This document shows, piece after piece, positions 7,288-11,086 of a stretch of 11,086 bases of DNA; within the stretch, counting starts at the first letter, position 1; every line of letters begins with the position of its first letter. The DNA is from Methanobacteriota archaeon (GTDB lineage Archaea; Halobacteriota; Methanosarcinia; Methanosarcinales; Methanosarcinaceae), in NCBI GenBank assembly GCA_030837265.1, contig JAUPKV010000337.1, positions 1-11,086 of the forward strand, given 5' to 3'. The notes under the pieces are model-generated. The model was not told where the DNA came from. It made no database searches and saw only the letters and a program-made list of their open reading frames with translations. The position numbers were made by a program, and so were the translations under genes.

Positions 7288-7306
7288 AATCGGTCATGAT
7301 ATATAT
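7288..7306 (+). promoter_or_regulatory. Promoter block of RNA copy 1
   Basis: AATCGGTCATGATATATAT matches the block before copy 2 in 18 of 19 positions. Its ATATATAT part is a TATA box centred about 29 bases before the first hairpin base, so transcription should begin at or just before the hairpin. Confidence 0.65.
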
Positions 7307-7331
7307 GGCTAAATGATTATAAAATGCATGC

Positions 7332-7434
7332 AGATTAAGAGTTATAAGGGTTTCCTCTTAATCTTTGGGTTGGATCGCAGGTAGAGGCAGAGAAAAGGGC
7401 TCTGCCCTACCATTACTTCTCAGTTACTTTTCTT
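7332..7434 (+). ncRNA. Structured RNA, copy 1 of a tandem pair (two hairpins), family unknown
   Basis: Hairpin 1 pairs AGATTAAGAG (7332-7341) perfectly with CTCTTAATCT (7355-7364) over a 13-nt loop. An unpaired linker (7365-7379) carries GGGTTGGATC. Hairpin 2 pairs 7380-7392 with 7400-7411, with one bulged A and the loop AAAAGGG. A tail (7412 to about 7434), partly shared with copy 2, ends in a T-rich stretch; weaker T runs at about 7495-7500 and 7511-7517 could also mark the 3' end. The block 7348-7382 matches copy 2 in 34 of 35 positions. No open frame or ribosome binding site suggests a peptide. I infer a small RNA of about 100 nt; the 3' end is uncertain. Confidence 0.7.
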
Positions 7435-7670
7435 AGATATTTCATCTGTTTCTTTGCGGGTAAAAGCCAAATAATTTAATCACTTTATAATTAATTTTTT
7501 ATTTCTACTGTTTTTTTGTTATGTCTTTGTTTTTAATAAAGCTTGTGATTCATTCATGAATATATATGCTAATTTTATTTTTCTCGTTAAAACTTTCAAT
7601 GGCATTTAATATTTTGTTTTGTAAAAATTATAACGCAAATTAAAATATTAAAGTTATAAAATACTTTTTT
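7435..7670. other. A+T-rich spacer between the two RNA copies
   Basis: Contains several T runs that may terminate copy 1 (7495-7500, 7511-7517) and a 10-bp palindrome ATTCATGAAT (7552-7561) that recurs at 7887-7896. I see no gene. Confidence 0.4.
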
Positions 7671-7689
7671 AATCGGTTATGATATATAT
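7671..7689 (+). promoter_or_regulatory. Promoter block of RNA copy 2
   Basis: AATCGGTTATGATATATAT differs from the copy 1 block at one base. The TATA centre (about 7686) lies about 26 bases before the first hairpin base at 7712, the right distance for an archaeal start site. A second shared string, ATTATAAAAT (7699-7708; 7316-7325 in copy 1), lies between box and hairpin. Confidence 0.65.
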
Positions 7690-7711
7690 CTTCACGATAT
7701 TATAAAATAAC

Positions 7712-7834
7712 AGATTAAGAGCAATTGGGTTTCCTCTTAATCTTTGGGTTGGATCACAGGTGGAATTTGGGAATAGGGACTCAAATTCTGCCAACTACTT
7801 CTTAATTAATATTATCTTATATTAACTCTTTTTT
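7712..7834 (+). ncRNA. Structured RNA, copy 2 of a tandem pair (two hairpins), family unknown
   Basis: Hairpin 1 (7712-7721 with 7734-7743) has the same ten base pairs as copy 1 over a 12-nt loop that shares GGGTTTC. The linker (7744-7758) differs from copy 1 at one base. Hairpin 2 pairs 7759-7771 with 7780-7792 over 13 positions, including a few G-U pairs. It has different bases on both arms from copy 1 yet still pairs, and its loop keeps AATAGGG. The tail shares ACTTCT and further scattered bases with copy 1 and ends in T6 at 7829-7834, a likely terminator, giving an RNA of about 120 nt. It lies 275 bases before the mtaA-like gene, which has its own promoter. Confidence 0.72.
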
Positions 7835-7983
7835 GCAAAATCATTTTGTTCCATCGGTGACGGAATTCCTGCCTTAATCTTGAAATATTCATGAATCGAC
7901 ATAAACATCTTGTAGGCGCAGTCTTCGCTGATGATTGGAAACCTGTGATTTTTCAGAATATATTTCCTTGTTTTACAGGGGTA
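7822..7983 (-). other. Possible gene remnant on the minus strand (low confidence)
   Basis: A minus-strand frame of 54 codons ends at TAA (7822-7824), with an in-frame stop a few codons further upstream. It reads like protein near its end (EDCAYKMFMSIHEYFKIK, then AGIPSPMEQNDFAKKS), but it has no start with a ribosome binding site. I do not recognise it. It could be the C-terminal scrap of a lost gene, or chance. Confidence 0.2.
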
Positions 7984-7995
7984 CCTTCTTGTTTA

Positions 7996-8027
7996 ATTAC
8001 AGATCGCTATGATTACAGATCACTATG
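7996..8027. repeat. Two adjacent 16-bp direct repeats before the mtaA-like promoter
   Basis: ATTACAGATCGCTATG (7996-8011) is followed at once by ATTACAGATCACTATG (8012-8027), one base different. The pair ends 23 bases before the TATA element of the methyltransferase gene, where an activator would bind. It could also be a simple duplication. Confidence 0.6.
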
Positions 8028-8050
8028 CAATTATTTGAATAGAATATTTA

Positions 8051-8066
8051 ATTATAAAATTATATT
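8051..8066 (+). promoter_or_regulatory. TATA region of the mtaA-like gene
   Basis: ATTATAAAATTATATT predicts a start near 8082-8088, leaving a leader of about 25 bases with the ribosome binding site GGTGA at 8100-8104. Confidence 0.5.
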
Positions 8067-8109
8067 CAAACTACATTCCAACTATTATTTCATTAATTTG
8101 GTGACAAAA

Positions 8110-9135
8110 ATGAGTACATTTACTTTAAAAGAGAGATTTGAGAAAGCAGTGAAGGGCGAAGCTTTAGATATTATCCCTGTCTGCTCGGTAACCCAGACCG
8201 GCACTGTCGAGCTCATGGAGATGACTGGAGTATACTGGCCTCAGGCTAATTATGATGCAGAAAAGATGGCAACTCTCGCAATGGCAGGGTATGAGATTGC
8301 AGGATTTGAGAGTGTACGTTGTCCTTTCTGTACTACAGTGCTTGCAGAGACCCTTGGCTGTACAGTATCTGAAGGAAGTATTGATATACAGCCCTATGTA
8401 ACTGATTTTCCTTGCAAGAAAAAGGCAGATGTCAAGCAAATAACAGTTCCGGATTCGTTCCTTAAAAACAAGAGGACATCGGTAGTACTGGATGCAGTTG
8501 AAATTATGAAAGAAAAAGTAGGGGAAGATGTACCCGTTATTGCCGGACTTGTGGGCCCTGCCGGACTTGCCATGATGCTCTCTGGAATGAGAAACTATTT
8601 GATGTGGTTTGTGACAAATCCTGAAGTATTGGAAGAACTCATGGGAATTTTAATCGACGCCTGTATCGAATATGCCAATGGTTTGCTGGATAGAGGGGCA
8701 GATGCTATAACCCTTATTGATTCAGAAGCCGGGCCTGATATAATTGCCCCGGAGATGTTTCAAACGTCTGTCCTTCCATTGTACAGGAAATTCTGCCGGG
8801 AAGTTAAAGGAACGAGAATCCTTCACATGTGCGGGGACACCACCGCCATTCTTGATCCCCTTGCAGATGCCGGATTTGACGGGATAAGCATCGAAGAAAA
8901 AGTAAGTGTCAGTTTTGCAAAAGAGGTTATTGGGGATCGGGTGCGTCTGATAGGAAATATATCTCCCTCAGATACTCTGCTAACAAAAAAGCCTGAGGCA
9001 GTTATGATCGAAGCTACTGCCTGTCTTGAGGATGGAATTGATATCCTGGCTCCCGGCTGTGGACTTGCTCCCCATACTCCTCTCGAAAACATAAAAGCTC
9101 TTTTGAAGGCAAGAGATATTTACTTCTCACAATAA
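8110..9135 (+). CDS. mtaA: Methylcobamide:coenzyme M methyltransferase, MtaA-like
   Basis: A 341-residue cytoplasmic zinc enzyme of the MtaA/CmuA (uroporphyrinogen decarboxylase-like) family. It moves the methyl group from a methylated corrinoid protein to coenzyme M, forming methyl-CoM for methanogenesis. The zinc ligands are His239 and Cys241 (LHMCGD) and Cys317 (APGCG), spaced as in MtaA. The start MSTFTLKERF, the block PVCSVTQTGTVELM, and the end APGCGLAPHTPLENIKALL resemble methanol-specific MtaA more than methylamine-specific MtbA. GGTGA, five bases before ATG 8110, fixes the start; the frame stays open to 7891 but without support. No mtaB or mtaC adjoins, so this is a solitary copy whose corrinoid partner is unknown. 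Genomes of this genus carry several such paralogues. The tandem RNA genes and a direct repeat lie upstream. Confidence 0.9.
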   Translation: MSTFTLKERFEKAVKGEALDIIPVCSVTQTGTVELMEMTGVYWPQANYDAEKMATLAMAGYEIAGFESVRCPFCTTVLAETLGCTVSEGSIDIQPYVTDFPCKKKADVKQITVPDSFLKNKRTSVVLDAVEIMKEKVGEDVPVIAGLVGPAGLAMMLSGMRNYLMWFVTNPEVLEELMGILIDACIEYANGLLDRGADAITLIDSEAGPDIIAPEMFQTSVLPLYRKFCREVKGTRILHMCGDTTAILDPLADAGFDGISIEEKVSVSFAKEVIGDRVRLIGNISPSDTLLTKKPEAVMIEATACLEDGIDILAPGCGLAPHTPLENIKALLKARDIYFSQ

Positions 9136-9162
9136 ATTTTCCTATAAGCGTTATGCAAAGTC

Positions 9163-9168
9163 TTTTTT
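9163..9168 (+). terminator. T6 terminator after the mtaA-like gene
   Basis: A run of six T, 28 bases after the stop codon, overlaps the last codon of the convergent transporter gene. Confidence 0.45.
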
Positions 9169-10075
9169 AAATAAGGCTTCCGGGCTTCTCTTTTATCCTC
9201 TCCGATTCCTTAACGCTTATGAACAGTGCAGAAACCATTATGAGAGCGCAACCTACAAGTGTCTTCGTAGATATTGAGATTCCCAGAATAGCTATATCGA
9301 AAAATACTCCACTGACAGGCTCTACCAGAGCAAGAAGGCTTCCAGTTTGGGCTTTAACATTTGCAAGCCCGATAACTGTGAAGATTTCCCCAAGGCCTAC
9401 GGATACTACCCCAAAAATTGAAAGAATTTTCAGATTGTCGTATAGAATTTCAGGGGAAACATCAAACGCATAGGGACTTAAAATTAAAAAAGCAATCATC
9501 ATGGGCCAGAAAATTATTGCAAGTTCAGAATATTCTGCTTTCAGAACTTTTACATTCATTATCAATGCCGCAAATACTACCCCTGACAGCAGTCCTGCTG
9601 CAATACCGAGAATATAGGTATTAGTTATTTGTATTCCTGAAAATCCTTCTGCAGGCTTAACAATAAGGTATATCCCTGTAATTGAGACAAAGAGTGCAGC
9701 TAAACTTTCCTTTCCTATTTTTTCTTTCAGGATAAAAGGAGAGGCCAGCATCACATAAATTGGAGCTGTATACTGCAGCAGTATGGCAACAGAGACACAG
9801 GTAATTTTCAGGCAGGTAAAATAAAGAAGCATGCAGGTAACAACAAGTACTCCTTGCAGGAGAAAACTTTCTTTCCTTTTCTTTAATCTGAGGTCAGAAC
9901 TTTTACCTCTGACAGCTATATAAATGAAAAGAAAAAGCAATCCGAAGAATAATCTATAGAATATTATTGCAGAAATAGCCATATCATGGATGTTGGCAAT
10001 GAAAAGTCCATTCATACTGTAGAAAATACAGCCCATAACCACTGCTATATGCGACTTTTTATTCTCCAGAAGCAT
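9167..10075 (-). CDS. EamA-family (DMT superfamily) membrane transporter
   Basis: A 302-residue integral membrane protein with about ten hydrophobic spans in two repeated EamA units (about residues 8-140 and 152-290). Each unit ends with the usual pattern in which a conserved Pro precedes a long hydrophobic span: LLQYTAPIYVML in the first, LLALVEPVSGVFFD in the second. The family exports amino acids, metabolites or drugs, or imports small solutes, in exchange with protons; nothing here shows the substrate. Positive charges cluster in the loop RGKSSDLRLKKRKE (about 56-69), placing it in the cytoplasm, and the C-terminus is also charged. The ATG at 10075 lies so close to a TATA element (about 10099-10114) that the mRNA may be almost leaderless. 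Convergent with mtaA and divergent from the pyrophosphohydrolase fusion. Confidence 0.9.
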   Translation of the reverse strand: MLLENKKSHIAVVMGCIFYSMNGLFIANIHDMAISAIIFYRLFFGLLFLFIYIAVRGKSSDLRLKKRKESFLLQGVLVVTCMLLYFTCLKITCVSVAILLQYTAPIYVMLASPFILKEKIGKESLAALFVSITGIYLIVKPAEGFSGIQITNTYILGIAAGLLSGVVFAALIMNVKVLKAEYSELAIIFWPMMIAFLILSPYAFDVSPEILYDNLKILSIFGVVSVGLGEIFTVIGLANVKAQTGSLLALVEPVSGVFFDIAILGISISTKTLVGCALIMVSALFISVKESERIKEKPGSLI

Positions 10076-10098
10076 TTCAGATGGATATATACATAGTG

Positions 10099-10114
10099 TT
10101 TATATATTTATTTA
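10099..10114. promoter_or_regulatory. Shared TATA element between two divergent genes
   Basis: TTTATATATTTATTTA reads as a TATA box on both strands. Minus-strand transcription would start near 10075-10080, at the transporter ATG. Plus-strand transcription would start near 10133, about 35 bases before ATG 10169. No second box is evident in the 93-base gap apart from GATATATAC at 10084-10092. Confidence 0.4.
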
Positions 10115-10168
10115 AATTGCTCTCATTTTAGTAGACATTAATCAGGAACGATATTGAAAGGTAAGTTT

Positions 10169-10882
10169 ATGGTCGAAAACAGTTCGAAGGTAGTTAGAGA
10201 TCGGATACCCGAGATCATCGAATTTTCAGGTAGCAAATGCACGGTCAATGAGCTTTCAGACCTCAGCTTTCTTCCCGAACTTGAAAACAAGCTTACGGAG
10301 GAAATTGAGGAGTATCTTGAGAGCAGAGAGCTCGAGGAGCTTGCCGACTTACTCGAGGTTATTTACAGAATAGCAGAACTCAGAGGCTCTTCTAAAGATG
10401 AAATTGAAGAATCAAGACTTAGAAAAAAGAAAGAAAAGGGAGGATTTGAAAAGAATTTAATTCTGCTTAATTCTTTTGAAGAGAAGGAATCTGTTCCTGA
10501 GTTACGCTCTACTAATCCTTCAGAACCCTATCGCATTGTTTTCAAACCTGAAAATGCGGGAGTAATCGAAAAGCATGGGATTAGGATGAGAGTCTACACC
10601 ACTAAAGATGACTGCAGGAATGCAGCTGTATTATACCAGGAAACGGAGACCGGACATGCAGAGGAATTTATGCACGAGACAAGTAATTTTATTTACTATA
10701 TCATCGAAGGAAGCGGTGTCTGGATAATTGAAGATGGAGAATACGGGGTCCAGGCTGGAGATGTAGTCGTCGTACCTGCAGGGAAAAGGTTCTGGTTTAG
10801 GGGAAATCTTAAACAGGTTTGTGTAACAGCACCAGCCTGGGAAGAGCGATTCGAGCACCACATAAGGGACATCAAATGTTAA
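10169..10882 (+). CDS. MazG-like NTP pyrophosphohydrolase fused to a cupin domain
   Basis: A 237-residue two-domain protein. Residues 5-100 form an all-alpha NTP-pyrophosphohydrolase of the phosphoribosyl-ATP pyrophosphatase-like (COG4997-type) group: KVVRDRIPEII at the start, metal-binding EEIEE (44-48) and ELAD (57-60), and the closing EKGGFEKNLIL. Such enzymes remove non-standard nucleoside triphosphates. Residues about 130-230 are a cupin beta barrel (HAEEFMHETSNFIYYIIEGSG, then AGDVVVVPAGKRFWF). The His that normally ends cupin motif 2 is Phe209, so the metal site is degenerate and the domain may bind a ligand instead. A charged linker joins the two. ATG 10169 follows GAAAGGT; an in-frame TTG at 10154 is less likely. 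Divergent from the transporter through a shared promoter region. Domain calls are good; substrate is unknown. Confidence 0.85.
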   Translation: MVENSSKVVRDRIPEIIEFSGSKCTVNELSDLSFLPELENKLTEEIEEYLESRELEELADLLEVIYRIAELRGSSKDEIEESRLRKKKEKGGFEKNLILLNSFEEKESVPELRSTNPSEPYRIVFKPENAGVIEKHGIRMRVYTTKDDCRNAAVLYQETETGHAEEFMHETSNFIYYIIEGSGVWIIEDGEYGVQAGDVVVVPAGKRFWFRGNLKQVCVTAPAWEERFEHHIRDIKC

Positions 10883-10915
10883 CTGTGCAAATATATTATT
10901 ATTTAGTTCTCATCT

Positions 10916-11086
10916 TCAGCCAAGTTCGAAGCTTGTAACCCCGTAGACTCCTTCAAGCTTTATGTCAGGTTTCTTCTGGCTGTACATACGAATAGTTTTA
11001 AAAACCCTGTTCATCCCATATTTTTCAGCAATTTCCATTGCATTTTTGTTTGGTTCCGGAACATCCAGATATATGGTCTCTCCAGG
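10916..11086 (-). CDS. GNAT-family acetyltransferase, C-terminal 56 residues (partial)
   Basis: The frame enters from the right edge of the window and ends at TGA (10916-10918). The piece contains IYLDVPEPNKNAMEIAEKYG, then FKTIRMY. The LDVPxxN...A...A...G pattern followed by an RMY segment is typical of the second (Acetyltransf_18-type) half of two-domain GNAT acetyltransferases. These use acetyl-CoA to modify an amine on an unknown substrate. The start and the acetyl-CoA-binding half lie beyond the window. Convergent with the pyrophosphohydrolase/cupin gene, with 33 bases between the stops. Confidence 0.7.
   Translation of the reverse strand, partial: PGETIYLDVPEPNKNAMEIAEKYGMNRVFKTIRMYSQKKPDIKLEGVYGVTSFELG

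Noticed and set aside
7332..7792. CRISPR array or C/D or H/ACA guide RNA pair
   Set aside because: Only two copies 380 bases apart with no regular spacer units, no C/D boxes in the expected places, and no H or ACA box after the hairpins.
7332..7834. Riboswitch leader of the mtaA-like gene
   Set aside because: Copy 2 ends in T6, 275 bases before the gene; the gene has its own TATA element and short leader, and each RNA copy has its own promoter.
8077..8082. TCCAAC in the mtaA leader pairing with GTTGGA in the RNA linker
   Set aside because: Only six base pairs, expected often by chance; too weak to claim that the RNAs target mtaA.
7891..8109. N-terminal extension of the mtaA-like frame
   Set aside because: GGTGA sits five bases before ATG 8110, and MtaA proteins begin at this point. 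The upstream frame has no ribosome binding site and runs over the direct repeat and TATA element.
10154..10168. TTG start for the pyrophosphohydrolase/cupin gene
   Set aside because: The upstream match to a ribosome binding site is poor, while GAAAGGT is well placed for ATG 10169 and the domain starts right after it.

Overview
The window looks like chromosomal DNA from a methanogenic archaeon of the genus Methanosarcina or a very close relative. The evidence is an MtaA-type methylcobamide:coenzyme M methyltransferase, an F420-dependent LLM oxidoreductase, a shikimate-route aldolase of the archaeal ADTH synthase type, an archaeal dUTPase, a flavoprotein with the cysteine spacing of methanogen iron-sulfur flavoproteins, a surface protein with a DUF2341 domain and C-terminal anchor, moderate A+T content, long intergenic spacers, TATA-like promoters and T-rich ends. 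I cannot settle the species.

Layout. At 22-819 (minus) is the ADTH synthase/class I aldolase. It is divergent from an unannotated 36-residue membrane protein at 1010-1120 (plus), which has a strong ribosome binding site and a 19-bp dyad over its likely promoter. A dUTPase (1252-1767, minus) faces away from a 699-residue exported surface protein (1999-4098, plus). Three spaced plus-strand genes follow: a YggS-type PLP-binding protein (4302-4946), a flavodoxin-fold iron-sulfur flavoprotein whose natural start appears to be ATT at 5141 (to 5746), and an F420-dependent oxidoreductase (5916-6911). A 1.2-kb gene-poor stretch (6912-8109) comes next. It contains two tandem copies of a structured RNA gene (from 7332 and from 7712), each with the same promoter block, and a 2 x 16-bp direct repeat just before the promoter of the mtaA-like gene (8110-9135). 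The window closes with an EamA-type exporter (9167-10075, minus), a divergent NTP-pyrophosphohydrolase/cupin fusion (10169-10882, plus), and the C-terminal end of a GNAT acetyltransferase (10916-11086, minus).

How the genes fit together. Most genes appear to be single transcription units with their own promoters, so there is no large operon. Methyltransferase, F420 oxidoreductase and Fe-S flavoprotein fit methylotrophic methanogen physiology and redox metabolism. dUTPase and the pyrophosphohydrolase fusion fit nucleotide-pool cleaning. The most interesting item is the RNA pair. Both copies fold into two hairpins joined by a conserved linker. The first hairpin is identical in sequence, while the second keeps its pairing through different bases in each copy. 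That is the pattern expected of a functional structured RNA, and I cannot match it to a family I know.
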